Shown here: in pieces, positions 1 to 9,271 of the stretch
Numbering within the stretch: position 1 is the stretch's first letter
Layout: every line of letters starts with the position of its first letter
NCBI GenBank assembly: GCA_036377595.1
Contig: DASUYB010000015.1
Coordinates: 1-64,000, forward strand
From: Longimicrobium sp.
GTDB taxonomy: Bacteria > Gemmatimonadota > Gemmatimonadetes > Longimicrobiales > Longimicrobiaceae
Reading direction: 5' to 3'
DNA: 64,000 nt
The notes under the pieces: model-generated
The model's input: the letters and a program-made list of their open reading frames with translations, nothing else
What the model was told of the DNA's origin: nothing
The model's database searches: none
Made by a program: the position numbers and the translations under genes

Positions 1-255
1 CCCGGCTCGCTGTACGCGCCGTCGCCGCGCGAGCTGCCCGAGCGCGTGCCCGGGCCGGAGTACCCGGCACACTGCATCGTGCGGCAGGTGCGCGCGAACG
101 GCATCCTGTATTTTCGCGACCGCTCGATCTTCCTGAGCGAGCTGCTGATCGGCCAGCACGTCGCGCTGGAAGAGATCGCCGACGGCATCTGGTCGATCTA
201 CTTCTACAAGCTGCTGCTGGCCCGGTTGGACGAGCGCAGCTTCGCGCTGTCCTGA
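1..255 (+). CDS. Transposase C-terminal end (IS481/integrase-core type), truncated by window edge
   Basis: The frame is open from base 1 to a TGA at 253-255, so only the last 84 residues are inside the window. The visible part reads through RQVRANGILYFRDRSIF and ends with a WSIYFYKLLLARLDER-like tail. This matches, from memory, the beta-rich C-terminal tail of DDE integrase-core transposases of the IS481 type, which follows the catalytic domain; the catalytic residues lie outside the window. No terminal inverted repeat was recognised just downstream, so whether the element is complete cannot be judged here. An internal ATG at 46 is probably not a real start, because the homologous-looking segment begins before it. 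Confidence 0.6.
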   Translation, partial: PGSLYAPSPRELPERVPGPEYPAHCIVRQVRANGILYFRDRSIFLSELLIGQHVALEEIADGIWSIYFYKLLLARLDERSFALS

Positions 256-638
256 GCTCTCTTTTCCCGTGGGGCTGCTGACGCGTCCCTCGGGAAAAGT
301 CGAAAAAACGAACCGTGGTGAACCGCGTCAGCACCGTGAGGAGGTGTCAACCATCCTCCCGGTCTGAAGTGTCAAGCGTCATCCCGGTTGCTCAGACGCC
401 GCCGCGCGTGACGTGATGCAGAGAACCGCCGAGATGGCTGGCGCGGCGGTGGCCCGGCGCCGTTGGCCACAGTAGTATCGTGGCCTACGGCGCGCGCAGC
501 CCGTTTTGGCGTCTCAGCGCCAAACACGCCCAAACCTTGCAGTTCTTCCGCTCCATCTCGTGCAAATGCGAAGGGCGGCACCCGGAGACCCGGATGCCAC
601 CCTCGCCACGCTCCCACCCTTCGCCCCAAGCAGACCAG
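256..638. other. Non-coding gap downstream of the transposase and of the DksA-like gene
   Basis: No convincing gene. The two flanking genes converge here. A 7-bp hairpin (TTTGGCG, loop TCTCAG, CGCCAAA) lies near 513-532 without a T-tract on either side, so it is not called a terminator. Open frames in this stretch look like GC-rich shadows. Confidence 0.5.
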
Positions 639-1049
639 TTACGCCGCCTGCTCCTCGCGCATCTTGCAGTCCAGGCAGTACCGGGCGTGCGGGAGCGCCT
701 CGAGCCGCGCGAACGGGATCGGGTTGCCGCACGAATGGCAGATGCCGAACTCCTCGGGGCTGTTGTACAGCCGCCGCAGCGCCTCTTCCACGCGGTACAG
801 GTACCGGCCTTCCTTGCTGGCGAACAGGAACGACTTCTCGCGCTCCATGGCGTCCGTGCCCTGGTCGGCCATGTGGAACGAGTAGCTGGAGAGGTCGTTG
901 TCGGCGCTCTCGCGCGTGAGCTTGCTCTGCTCCGCGAAGCGGCCGAGCGAACGCAGGGTCTTGTCGCGCTCCCGCAGGAGCAGGCGCTCGATCGCTTCGA
1001 GCTCGGTCCGATCCATTCGCTTGTCTCGCTGCAGCGTGTTGCTGGGCAT
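639..1049 (-). CDS. TraR/DksA-family zinc-finger regulator
   Basis: 136 residues. The N-terminal two thirds is a charged helical hairpin (ELEAIERLLLRERDKTLRSL). The C-terminus carries a four-cysteine zinc finger, CHSCG followed 17 residues later by CLDC, the hallmark of the DksA/TraR family. Proteins of this family bind RNA polymerase through the secondary channel and modulate promoters, often with ppGpp. Length and finger fit short DksA-like proteins rather than the 151-residue E. coli DksA; the DxxDxA tip motif is not clearly present, so the function may differ. An in-frame ATG 33 bases further in (MDRTEL) is a plausible alternative start, and neither start has a strong ribosome site. It is co-oriented with the rseP cluster, 249 bases beyond the rseP stop. 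Confidence 0.85.
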   Translation of the reverse strand: MPSNTLQRDKRMDRTELEAIERLLLRERDKTLRSLGRFAEQSKLTRESADNDLSSYSFHMADQGTDAMEREKSFLFASKEGRYLYRVEEALRRLYNSPEEFGICHSCGNPIPFARLEALPHARYCLDCKMREEQAA

Positions 1050-1298
1050 GGATGCGTCTTGGGCGTGGAGGTGCTCGGGCGAGGAGAGGCGCCGCGTGTC
1101 ACGCGCCGGGCTATCCGGGGGAACCCCGAAATCTAGCGAGATTCCGGCGTTATGTACACCGTTGGGTCCAACTGGTTTCCACGCCGTTCACGGTGTTCCC
1201 GACCGGCCGGCGGAGAGCCGCGTCACAGTCCCGACAAACGCCGCGCGCCCGGGCCTCACGAGACCGGGGCGCGCGCTCATTCACCGTCGATCGGCGGC

Positions 1299-2657
1299 TT
1301 ACCGGCCGAAGACGATGCGGGCGATGTCGTTGCCGTTGGCCCAGATCATCAGCGCCACCACGATCACCAGCCCCACCTGCGACAGGCGGATGCGCGCCTC
1401 GATGGAAAGCGGCCGGCCGCGCACCGCCTCGAAACCCAGGAACATCAGGTGCCCGCCGTCGAGGATGGGGATGGGCAGCAGGTTCAGCACCGCCAGGTTC
1501 ACCGAGAAGAGCGCCAGGAAGGTGAGCCACACCTCCAGCCCCATCGCGGCCGTCTGCCCCGACGCCTCGCCGATGGACAGCAGGCCGCCCATGTTGCGCG
1601 GCGAGATCTCGCCGGTGAACAGCTTCTTCAGGATCCCCACGATCAGCACCGACGCGTTCCACGTCGAGCGCGCGCCGATCCGCACCGCCGTGCCCACCGA
1701 CGCGGGGCGATGCTTGTCGGGCATCGGCCCCGGCGCCGCGCCGATCTTCCCCACCGTCACCCGCTCGCCCAGGGCGTTGGTGTCGGGCGACGACGTGGGG
1801 GTGACGGTGAGCGCCAGCGGCTTGCCGTCGCGCTCCACCACCAGCGGCAGCGGCTTGCCGCCGTGGGTGTGGATGATGGCGACCAGCTGGTCCCACGAGT
1901 GCACGGGTTGCCCGCCCGCCTGCGTCACCCGGTCGCCCGGCCTGATCCCGGCGCGCGCGGCCGGCAGCCCGGTGATCACCTCGCCGATGATCGCCGGCCG
2001 GTAGGGGAGGAGCTGGTTCAGCATCTGCCGGCGCGGCTTCCTGGCCGCGGGCAGGTTCAGCGTCACCGGCGCCGCGTCGGAGAAGCGCAGCTGCACCGGG
2101 CCGGCGGGCGCCTTCCGCAGCGCGTCGTACACGTCCTCCCACACCGTCACCGGCTTCGTCCCCACCTGCGTGAGCGTGGCGCCGTCGGGAACCACCGCCA
2201 GCTCGCGCCCCGGGCCCGCCAACTCCGCCGCGGGCGCGATGGAGACGCGCGTCACCGGCGTCACCGGCTCGCCGTAGATCAGTGGGAGGGTGGTGAAGAC
2301 GGCGAAGGCGAACACCAGGTTCATGATCACCCCGGCGGTGATCACCAGCGCGCGCGCCCACAGCGGCTTGGAGTCGAAGGTGCGCTCGGGGTCGACGACG
2401 TAGCCCTCGCCGCTTCCCTCCAGCGCCTCGGCGGCCTCGTCGTCCTCCATCCCCGCCATCTTCACGTAGCCGCCCAGGGGGATGGCGGAGACGACGAACT
2501 CCGTCTCGCCGACGCGGAAGCCGGCCAGGCGCTTGCCGAAGCCCAGCGAGAAGCGGGGCACCTGGATGTTCACCGCCTTGGCGGCGAAGAAGTGCCCCAG
2601 CTCGTGGACCAGGATCAGGAGCGAAAGACCGACGACGGTCGAGACGATTGTCAGCAC
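1299..2657 (-). CDS. rseP: RseP-like site-2 intramembrane zinc metalloprotease (M50)
   Basis: 452 residues from a GTG start. The first membrane segment contains the zinc site VHELGH at residues 17-22; the third ligand region PIPILDGGH lies near residue 398, followed by a last hydrophobic helix. One or two PDZ-like regions lie between (for example AARAGIRPGDRV). The family cleaves anti-sigma factors or signal-peptide remnants within the inner membrane. The start is chosen because GTG at 2657-2655 overlaps the dxr stop by seven bases (GTGCTGA) and puts the HExxH motif in the expected N-terminal helix. The longer open frame upstream is antisense-free shadow of dxr in another frame. It is the last gene of the uppS-cdsA-dxr-rseP cluster, an order conserved in many bacteria. 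Confidence 0.93.
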   Translation of the reverse strand: MLTIVSTVVGLSLLILVHELGHFFAAKAVNIQVPRFSLGFGKRLAGFRVGETEFVVSAIPLGGYVKMAGMEDDEAAEALEGSGEGYVVDPERTFDSKPLWARALVITAGVIMNLVFAFAVFTTLPLIYGEPVTPVTRVSIAPAAELAGPGRELAVVPDGATLTQVGTKPVTVWEDVYDALRKAPAGPVQLRFSDAAPVTLNLPAARKPRRQMLNQLLPYRPAIIGEVITGLPAARAGIRPGDRVTQAGGQPVHSWDQLVAIIHTHGGKPLPLVVERDGKPLALTVTPTSSPDTNALGERVTVGKIGAAPGPMPDKHRPASVGTAVRIGARSTWNASVLIVGILKKLFTGEISPRNMGGLLSIGEASGQTAAMGLEVWLTFLALFSVNLAVLNLLPIPILDGGHLMFLGFEAVRGRPLSIEARIRLSQVGLVIVVALMIWANGNDIARIVFGR

Positions 2658-3799
2658 GGGGCCAGCCTCTGCACGAATTCCTCGGTGGTGCGCCGCGCCC
2701 GGGCGTCTGCCTCGAGCACGTCCTGCAGCGTTCGGGCCTCGGCGACGGGGCAGCGCTCCAGCGCGTCCGCGATCGCCTCGGCGATGCCGGGAAAGCCCAG
2801 CCGCCCGGCCAGGAAATGCTTCACGGCGATCTCGTTCGCCGCGTTGTAGACGGCGGGCGCCGTCCCCCCCGTCCGCCCCGCCTCGACGCCGAGCGCGAAG
2901 GCGGGGAAGCGGTCCCCGCGCACGGGCTCGAAGGTGAGCGTCCCCGCGGCGACGGGATCGAAGCGGCGGCACGCGTACGGCAGCCGCCCCGGATACGACA
3001 GGGCATAGACGATGGGGATCTCCATCGTGGGGAACCCCATCTGCGCCAGCACCGACCCGTCCACCATCTCCACCATGCTGTGGATGATGGACTGGGGATG
3101 GACGACGGCCTCGATACGCTCGTACTCCACGCCGAACAGGAAGTGCGCCTCGACGACCTCCAGCGCCTTGTTGGCCAGCGTGGCCGAGTCGATGGTGATC
3201 TTGGCGCCCATGTCCCACGTGGGGTGCCGCAGCGCGTCCGCCGGCGTCACCCCGGCCAGCGCCTCGGCCGGCCAGTCGCGGAACGGGCCGCCGCTGGCGG
3301 TCAGCACGATCCGCCGCACGTCCTCGACCCGCGCCCCCTGCAGGCACTGCAGGATCGCGCTGTGCTCGCTGTCGACGGGAATGAGCTCTCCCCCGCCCTG
3401 CCGCGCCGCCTCCAGCACCAGCGGCCCGCCGCACACCAGCGACTCCTTGTTCGCCAGGGCGACCCGCTTCCCCGCCCGCAGCGCGGCCAGCGTGGGCTCC
3501 AGCCCCGCCGCGCCCACCAGCGCGTTGAGGACGACGTCGGCGTCGGGGTGCGTCGCCGCGTCCAGCAGCGCCTGCCGCCCCGTCGCCCACTGCGTCCCCG
3601 TCTCGCACCCGGCGGGGAGGTCCCCGTCCACGACGACGGCAAGGGAGGGGCGATACCGGCGCTCGAGCGCCGCCAGCGCGTCGCCGCTGCGGTGCGCGGT
3701 GAGCGCGACGGCGCGGAAGCGGTCGGGGTGCTGGTCCAGCACCGCCAGCGCGCTCCGCCCGATGGAGCCTGTGGCGCCCAGGATGGCAACGCCCTTCAT
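2651..3799 (-). CDS. dxr: 1-deoxy-D-xylulose 5-phosphate reductoisomerase
   Basis: 382 residues, the usual size for Dxr. It catalyses NADPH-dependent conversion of DXP to 2-C-methyl-D-erythritol 4-phosphate, the committed step of the MEP isoprenoid pathway. The N-terminal GATGSIG loop (residues 7-13) is the NADPH site; NKESLV, the metal-binding segment around DSEHSA, and the ASGGPF active-site loop follow in the expected order, with NAANE near the C-terminal domain. The ATG at 3799 is chosen because translation then begins MKGVAILGATG, as in the family. The cdsA stop is only 5 bases upstream, and its 3' end overlaps rseP, so these genes are co-transcribed and probably translationally coupled. 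Confidence 0.97.
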   Translation of the reverse strand: MKGVAILGATGSIGRSALAVLDQHPDRFRAVALTAHRSGDALAALERRYRPSLAVVVDGDLPAGCETGTQWATGRQALLDAATHPDADVVLNALVGAAGLEPTLAALRAGKRVALANKESLVCGGPLVLEAARQGGGELIPVDSEHSAILQCLQGARVEDVRRIVLTASGGPFRDWPAEALAGVTPADALRHPTWDMGAKITIDSATLANKALEVVEAHFLFGVEYERIEAVVHPQSIIHSMVEMVDGSVLAQMGFPTMEIPIVYALSYPGRLPYACRRFDPVAAGTLTFEPVRGDRFPAFALGVEAGRTGGTAPAVYNAANEIAVKHFLAGRLGFPGIAEAIADALERCPVAEARTLQDVLEADARARRTTEEFVQRLAPC

Positions 3800-3804
3800 C
3801 TCGC

Positions 3805-4659
3805 TCAGGGGCTCACCACCAGCATGAAGAACCCGTAGGCGACCGGCAGGGTGAAGAAGAGCGAGTCGAAACGGTCCAGCGCGCCGCCGTGTCCCGGCAG
3901 CAGGCGACCCGAGTCCTTTACCCCCACGTCGCGCTTGAGCAGCGACTCGCCGAGATCCCCCACCTGCGCGGCGACGGAGATCAGCAGCCCGAAGACCGCG
4001 GCCTCCACCATCCCCACCTGCCAAGTCCCGAAGCGCGCCAGCAGGAGAGAGTACCCCACGGCGGTGATCGGGGTGCCGATGACCGCCCCCAGCGCGCCGG
4101 CCACCGTCTTCCCCGGGCTCACCTTCGGGATGAGCTTCCGCTTCCCCCAGAGCCGCCCGGCGAAGTAGGCGTAGGTGTCGCTGAGCCAGGTGAGCACGAC
4201 GGGAAAGAGGAGGATGGCCGTGCCGTGCAGGCTGCTCTCGATCCCCGGGAGATGGCGGAGGAAGAGCGCGAACATCAGCAGCGACGGATACACCGCGCCC
4301 ATGATGGTCACGGCCACGGAAAGGAGCGGCTCGCCCGCCACCCCGCGCTGCCAGATGGCCGCCGTCAGCGCGGCGAGGACGATGGCGACGACGGCGCCGT
4401 ACAGCAGCGGCGTGTCCACCCCCCGCGCCGGCTCGACCGCGGCGACGGCGATCAGCCCGGCCGCGCCGACCATCCCCACCACCGCCAGGCCGAAGGCGCG
4501 CTTGAGCTCGGCCATGCGGAAGAGCTCGCGGGTGGAGAGGACGGCGCAGAGCGCCAGCAGCGCGGCCAGCACCCAGCCGCCCAGGTACATGGCAGCGACC
4601 GCGATGGGAATGCCCACCGCGGCCACCGCAACGCGCGTCGCAGTCTCGGAACGAGCCAA
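3805..4659 (-). CDS. cdsA: Phosphatidate cytidylyltransferase (CDP-diglyceride synthase)
   Basis: 284 residues, with about eight hydrophobic segments. It makes CDP-diacylglycerol from CTP and phosphatidic acid in the inner membrane, feeding phospholipid synthesis. The C-terminal family signature is intact: SLLKRDVGVKDSGRLLPGHG followed by GALDRFDSLFF, containing the catalytic Lys/Asp residues. It lies between uppS (29-base gap) and dxr (5-base gap) in the standard envelope cluster. Its product precedes phospholipid headgroup enzymes that are not encoded in this window. Confidence 0.96.
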   Translation of the reverse strand: MARSETATRVAVAAVGIPIAVAAMYLGGWVLAALLALCAVLSTRELFRMAELKRAFGLAVVGMVGAAGLIAVAAVEPARGVDTPLLYGAVVAIVLAALTAAIWQRGVAGEPLLSVAVTIMGAVYPSLLMFALFLRHLPGIESSLHGTAILLFPVVLTWLSDTYAYFAGRLWGKRKLIPKVSPGKTVAGALGAVIGTPITAVGYSLLLARFGTWQVGMVEAAVFGLLISVAAQVGDLGESLLKRDVGVKDSGRLLPGHGGALDRFDSLFFTLPVAYGFFMLVVSP

Positions 4660-4688
4660 ACCCGGACTCTCCGGAAGTGTCTTGGAAA

Positions 4689-5432
4689 TCAGGTCGCCAG
4701 CACGCGGCCGAAGCGCCGCTCGCGCCGCTGGTACTCGAGCAGCGCCTGGTAGAAGTGCTCGCGGGTGAAGTCGGGCCAGAGGACGGGCGTGACGTACAGC
4801 TCGGTGTACGCCAGCTGCCAGAGCATGAAGTTGGAGATGCGCAGCTCGCCCGAGGTGCGGATCAGCAGGTCGGGATCGGGGTCGCCCGGCGTGTACAGGT
4901 GCTCGGCGAAGAGCGCCTCGTCGATCTCGCCCGGCATCAGCGTGCCCTCGCGCACCCGCTCGGCCAGGCGCCGCGCCGCGTGCACGATCTCGGCGCGCGA
5001 GCCGTAGCTGATGGCGAGATTGAGCTTCAGCTTCGTCCCCCCGCGCGTGTGCTCGACGATGGAGTCGATGGCGGCGCGGGTACGCGGCCCCAGGTGGTGC
5101 AGCTCGCCCACGGCGTGCACCTCGACCCCCTTCTCCCTCAGCTCGCGACGCTCCTTGCGCACGTACAGCTCCAGGAGCGTCATCAGCGCGGCCACCTCGC
5201 CCTTGGGCCGGTGCCAGTTCTCCTGGCTGAAGGCGAAGAGGGTCAGCACCTCCACCCCGGCGTCGCCCGCGGCCTCCACTGCCTCGCGCACGGCGCGCAT
5301 CCCCGCGCGGTGCCCGAACTCGCGCGGGCGGCCGCGCTCGCGCGCCCAGCGGCCGTTTCCGTCCATGATCACGGCCACGTGCCGCGGCACCGGGCCGTTC
5401 AGGCGAAGCTGCTGGAGGAGGTCTGGCGACAT
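4689..5432 (-). CDS. uppS: Isoprenyl transferase (undecaprenyl diphosphate synthase)
   Basis: 247 residues. Cis-prenyltransferase that elongates farnesyl diphosphate with isopentenyl diphosphate to the C55 carrier lipid used for peptidoglycan and O-antigen. The catalytic motif MDGNGRWA is at residues 23-30 (Asp24), and the C-terminal substrate motif appears as RTSGELRISNFMLWQ with the YTELY tail. Context with cdsA and dxr agrees. It is separated from frr by a 179-base junction that contains the GTGCGAAA repeat hairpin, so the cluster may be split into two transcriptional parts there. Confidence 0.97.
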   Translation of the reverse strand: MSPDLLQQLRLNGPVPRHVAVIMDGNGRWARERGRPREFGHRAGMRAVREAVEAAGDAGVEVLTLFAFSQENWHRPKGEVAALMTLLELYVRKERRELREKGVEVHAVGELHHLGPRTRAAIDSIVEHTRGGTKLKLNLAISYGSRAEIVHAARRLAERVREGTLMPGEIDEALFAEHLYTPGDPDPDLLIRTSGELRISNFMLWQLAYTELYVTPVLWPDFTREHFYQALLEYQRRERRFGRVLAT

Positions 5433-5490
5433 GCGGGGAAGATGGACCGGGGCGACGGGTTTGTCAAAGCAAGTAGTCTGCGCAACAGAA

Positions 5491-5600
5491 GTGCGAAAGT
5501 GCGAAAGTGCGAAAGTGCGAAAGTGCGAAAGTGCGAAAGTGCGAGAGTGCGGGGTTCACGCCGGAACCAGCGCACTTTCGCACCTTCGCACTCTCGCACC
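5491..5600. repeat. GTGCGAAA tandem/inverted repeat hairpin
   Basis: Six perfect copies of the 8-bp word GTGCGAAA (5491-5538) are followed by GTGCGAGA and GTGCGGGG. After a 16-base spacer comes an opposite arm of the same word on the other strand (5571-5600). The two arms can fold into a long imperfect hairpin. It occupies the uppS-frr junction, and copies of the word recur at 6249, 12786 and 30085. Confidence 0.85.
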
Positions 5601-5611
5601 GCGCGAAGCGC

Positions 5612-6163
5612 CTAGACCTCCATCACCTCGGCTTCCTTGTGCTTCAGGATCTCCTCGATCTTCGCGATGTACTGGTCGGTCAGCTTCTGCACCTCGCCCT
5701 GCTCGCGGCGCACGTCGTCTTCCGACAGCCCCTCGTCCTTCTGCCGGTGCTTGATCTCGTCGTTGGCGTCCTTGCGCGCGTGGCGCACGGCAACCCGCGC
5801 CTCCTCGGCCAGCTTGTGCAGCAGCCGCACGTACTCCCGGCGCCGCTCCTCGGTCAGCGGGGGGATGGGGATGCGGATGATCTGCCCGTCGTTGCTGGGA
5901 TTGAGCCCCAGGTCGCTCTCCTGCAGCGCCCGCTCGACGGCCTTGATCAGCGAGCGGTCCCACGGCTGGATGGTCAGCAGCCGCGGCTCGGGGGCGCTGA
6001 CGGTGCCCACCTGGTTCAGCGGCACCTTGCTGCCGTAGGCCTCCACGCGCACGGTGTCGAGCAGCGCGGTGCTGGCCTTGCCGGTGCGCACGGCGGCGAA
6101 CTCGCGCCGCAGGGACTCCAGCGCGCCCTCCATCCGCTGCTTGGCTTTCTGTAGGCTGGCCAT
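5612..6163 (-). CDS. frr: Ribosome recycling factor
   Basis: 183 residues against the usual 185. It releases post-termination ribosomes from mRNA together with EF-G. The start MASLQKAKQRMEGALESL, the conserved VRTGKAS segment and the C-terminal helix pattern (HARKDANDEIKH) are all typical. It follows pyrH in the same direction with a 121-base junction, as in most bacteria (tsf-pyrH-frr). Confidence 0.97.
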   Translation of the reverse strand: MASLQKAKQRMEGALESLRREFAAVRTGKASTALLDTVRVEAYGSKVPLNQVGTVSAPEPRLLTIQPWDRSLIKAVERALQESDLGLNPSNDGQIIRIPIPPLTEERRREYVRLLHKLAEEARVAVRHARKDANDEIKHRQKDEGLSEDDVRREQGEVQKLTDQYIAKIEEILKHKEAEVMEV

Positions 6164-6248
6164 GGGATTCGTCGGTCCGGGTCAGTCAGTCGATCGGGAT
6201 GGATTCAAACTCCGGGACTGCACCGAAAGCGCGCGAGGCGCCGCCGGC

Positions 6249-6280
6249 GCACTCACGCACTTCCGCACTCACGCACCGTG
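6249..6280. repeat. Short copy of the CACTC/GCAC word repeat
   Basis: In the frr-pyrH junction, GCACTCACGCAC and GCACTCACGCAC are repeated around TTCC. The word is a relative of the GTGCGAAA family on the opposite strand. No second arm is obvious. Confidence 0.45.
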
Positions 6281-6284
6281 TCGG

Positions 6285-7040
<756 letters not shown>

Positions 7041-7060
7041 GGGGATGGCGGCCGCCCCGC

Positions 7061-7660
7061 TCACTGCTCGCCGAGCGCGAAGCGGGCGAAGCGCCGCACC
7101 TCGATCTTCTCGCCGGTGCGGGCCGACGCGTCGGTCACCAGCTGGCCGACGGTGATGTCGGGGTTCTTCACGAACGGCTGCTCCAGCAGCGCCTGCTCGG
7201 CATAGAACTTCTCCAGCTTGCCGTCGACGATCTTGTTCCAGATCTGCTCGGGCTTGCCGCTCTCCCTGGTCTGCTCCAGGTACACGGCGCGCTCGCGCTC
7301 CACCAGGTCGGCCGGGAAGTCCTCGCGCCGCACCGCCACGGGGCTGGCCGCGGCGATGTGCATGGCGATGTCGCGCACCAGCCCCTGGAAGTCGGAGTTG
7401 CGGGCCACGAAGTCGGTCTCGCAGCCCACCTCCACCAGCACGCCGATCCGGCCGCCCATGTGGATGTAGCTGCCGACCGCGCCCTCCCGGGTCTCGCGCT
7501 CGGCGCGCTTGGCCGCCTTGGCGGCGCCCTTGGCGCGCAGGATGTCGATCGCCCGCTCCATGTCGCCGCCCGCCTCGTTCAGGGCGCCCTTGCACTCCAT
7601 CATCCCCGCGCCGGTGCGGTCGCGGAGCTCCTTCACGTCCTTCGCGGAAATCTCGGCCAT
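7061..7660 (-). CDS. tsf: Elongation factor Ts
   Basis: 199 residues, the short Thermus-like form with a single core subdomain rather than the 283-residue E. coli form. It catalyses GDP release from EF-Tu. It has an N-terminal UBA-like domain (ISAKDVKELRDRTGAGMMEC) and the EF-Tu contact motif CETDFVARN. It follows rpsB as in nearly all bacteria, with a 136-base junction containing a T-tract hairpin. Confidence 0.96.
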   Translation of the reverse strand: MAEISAKDVKELRDRTGAGMMECKGALNEAGGDMERAIDILRAKGAAKAAKRAERETREGAVGSYIHMGGRIGVLVEVGCETDFVARNSDFQGLVRDIAMHIAAASPVAVRREDFPADLVERERAVYLEQTRESGKPEQIWNKIVDGKLEKFYAEQALLEQPFVKNPDITVGQLVTDASARTGEKIEVRRFARFALGEQ

Positions 7661-7721
7661 CCCAGTCCTCGTCCGGTTCAGTCGGTTGGTTCGATCGTCA
7701 GAAAGCCCGCGGGGCGGGCTG

Positions 7722-7762
7722 AAAAAACGGGGCCACGAGCGCGTGAGAGCGCCGGTGGCCCC
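7722..7762 (-). terminator. Rho-independent terminator/attenuator between rpsB and tsf
   Basis: On the minus strand GGGGCCAC and GTGGCCCC (7762-7729) can pair around an 18-base loop; a T6 tract follows at 7727-7722. A further small hairpin (AGCCCGC/GCGGGCT) lies just beyond. Position in an otherwise continuous operon suggests partial termination lowering tsf relative to rpsB. Confidence 0.75.
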
Positions 7763-7796
7763 GGATGCTGCCGCGGTCCGGCCGTCGGCGCGGGCG

Positions 7797-8663
7797 TTAC
7801 TCGGCGGCGCCCTCGTCGGCCCCGCCGGTGGCACCCGGCGCGGCGCCCTCGCGCGGACGGCGCTTGCGGCGCGGGCGGCGGCGGCGGCCGCGGTCGTCGT
7901 CGGCCGGCGCGCTGCTGCCGGTCTCGGTGCTGTACACGGTGACCTCGGCCTCGTCGGCGGCGCGGCGGGCCTCGGCCGGCATGGCGGCGCGGGCCTCGAT
8001 GATCGCGTCGGCGATGGCGCCGGTGATCACGCTGACCGAGCGGATGGCGTCGTCGTTGCCGGCGATGGGCACCGTCAGCACGTCGGGGTCGGCGTTGGTG
8101 TCGGCGATGGCGATGACCGGGATCCCCAGCTTGTTGGCCTCGGAGATCGCGATCTTCTCCTTCTTGGCGTCGACCACGAACAGCGCGCCGGGAACGCGGG
8201 CCATGTCCTTCACGCCGGCCAGGTACTTCTCCAGCCGCTCGCGCTCGCGGTCGAGCATCAGGCGCTCCTTCTTGGTGTAGAAGTCGAAGGCGCCCTCCTC
8301 CTGCCCGCGCTCCAGCTCGCGCATCCGGCGGATCTGCTTCTTCTGCGTGGTGAAGTTGGTGAGCATCCCGCCCAGCCAACGCTCGGTCACGTGGAACGAG
8401 CTCGACCGCTCGGCCTCGCTCTGGATGACCTGGCGGAGCTGCTTCTTGGTGCACACGAACAGCACGCGGTCGCCGCGGCTGATCACGTTGCGCACCAGCT
8501 CCTGCGCCAGCTCGATCTGGCGGAGGGTCTTCTTGAGGTCGATGATGTAGATGCCGTTCCGCTCCGCGAAGATGAACTTGCGCATCTTCGGGTTCCAGCG
8601 GGAGGTCTGGTGCCCGAAATGGACACCGGCTTCGAGAAGCTCCTGGATGCTCGGCTGAGCCAT
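7797..8663 (-). CDS. rpsB: 30S ribosomal protein S2 (uS2) with basic C-terminal tail
   Basis: 288 residues. The core is canonical: N-terminal LLEAGVHFGHQTSRWNPKM, then ERWLGGMLTNF, and the IPVIAIADTNADPD segment. Beyond about residue 230 there is a lineage-specific low-complexity tail, with an arginine/lysine-rich run (GRRRRPRRKRRPRE) ending in acidic/Gly residues. This tail makes the protein about 40-50 residues longer than the E. coli form and could add rRNA contacts; that is inference. First gene of the rpsB-tsf-pyrH-frr group. Confidence 0.97.
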   Translation of the reverse strand: MAQPSIQELLEAGVHFGHQTSRWNPKMRKFIFAERNGIYIIDLKKTLRQIELAQELVRNVISRGDRVLFVCTKKQLRQVIQSEAERSSSFHVTERWLGGMLTNFTTQKKQIRRMRELERGQEEGAFDFYTKKERLMLDRERERLEKYLAGVKDMARVPGALFVVDAKKEKIAISEANKLGIPVIAIADTNADPDVLTVPIAGNDDAIRSVSVITGAIADAIIEARAAMPAEARRAADEAEVTVYSTETGSSAPADDDRGRRRRPRRKRRPREGAAPGATGGADEGAAE

Positions 8664-8694
8664 GGTGCGGTACCTGCACGGATTCGGGTTTGCC

Positions 8695-8716
8695 GGGGCC
8701 GCAACCGTGCGGCCCC
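8695..8716 (-). promoter_or_regulatory. Hairpin in the rpsB leader
   Basis: A perfect 8-bp stem, GGGGCCGC/GCGGCCCC with a 6-base loop, lies about 32 bases upstream of the rpsB start. There is no T-tract, so it is more likely leader RNA structure (S2 autoregulation is known in other bacteria) than a terminator. Function is inferred from position only. Confidence 0.4.
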
Positions 8717-8868
8717 GCCTCCACCGCCGTCATCCGGCGCCCCGACCGCGTGGTTCACGCGGCACCCGCGGCGTCGTCGGGCGGTGTGTGAGTTGGAAGT
8801 GCGACGGGATTCGGCGCCGCGCGGCCGAGCGACGGAAGTCGCCCAGCCGCACAGAGCCACGCTCCCGA

Positions 8869-9261
8869 CTAGCGCTTGGAGAACTGGAACCGCTTGCGGG
8901 CGCCCGGACGGCCGGGCTTCTTCCGCTCCACCTCGCGCGGGTCGCGGGTGAGCAGCTCCTCGGCGCGCAGGCGCGGGCGGAACTCCTCGTTCACCTGCAG
9001 CAGCGCGCGGGCAAGGCCCAGCTGGATGGCGTCGGCCTGGCCGCGGAGACCGCCGCCGTTGACCGTCACCTTCACGTCGAACTGCCCCTCGGTCTCGGTG
9101 GCCGCCAGCGGGCGGGTGGCCGACTGCCGCAGCACGTGGCGCGGCAGGTACTGCTCGAGGGAGCGGCCGTTCACCTCCCAGTTCCCCGTGCCGGGGCGGA
9201 GGTAGACGCGCGCGACCGACGTCTTGCGGCGGCCGATGGCGTGGTACTGTTCGGTAGCCAT
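8869..9261 (-). CDS. rpsI: 30S ribosomal protein S9 (uS9)
   Basis: 130 residues. It contains the family signature near the N-terminus (YHAIGRRKTSVARVYLRPG), the central NGGGLRGQADAIQLGLARAL, and the basic tail ending RKRFQFSKR that reaches the ribosomal P site. The start at 9261 is 10 bases beyond the rplM stop, as expected for the universal rplM-rpsI operon. Confidence 0.97.
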   Translation of the reverse strand: MATEQYHAIGRRKTSVARVYLRPGTGNWEVNGRSLEQYLPRHVLRQSATRPLAATETEGQFDVKVTVNGGGLRGQADAIQLGLARALLQVNEEFRPRLRAEELLTRDPREVERKKPGRPGARKRFQFSKR

Positions 9262-9271
9262 TCCAGGGTGC

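Noticed and set aside
512-532. Terminator for the dksA-like gene
   Set aside because: The 7-bp hairpin is about 107 bases past the stop and has no T-tract.
1299-3608. Very long open frame continuing from rseP through dxr
   Set aside because: Upstream of the GTG at 2657 it is Arg/Gly-rich nonsense antiparallel to nothing useful; dxr in the other frame has all the family motifs.
5491-5600. Possible CRISPR array in the GTGCGAAA repeats
   Set aside because: Units are 8 bases with no spacers; the two arms are inverted copies. No cas genes are in the window.
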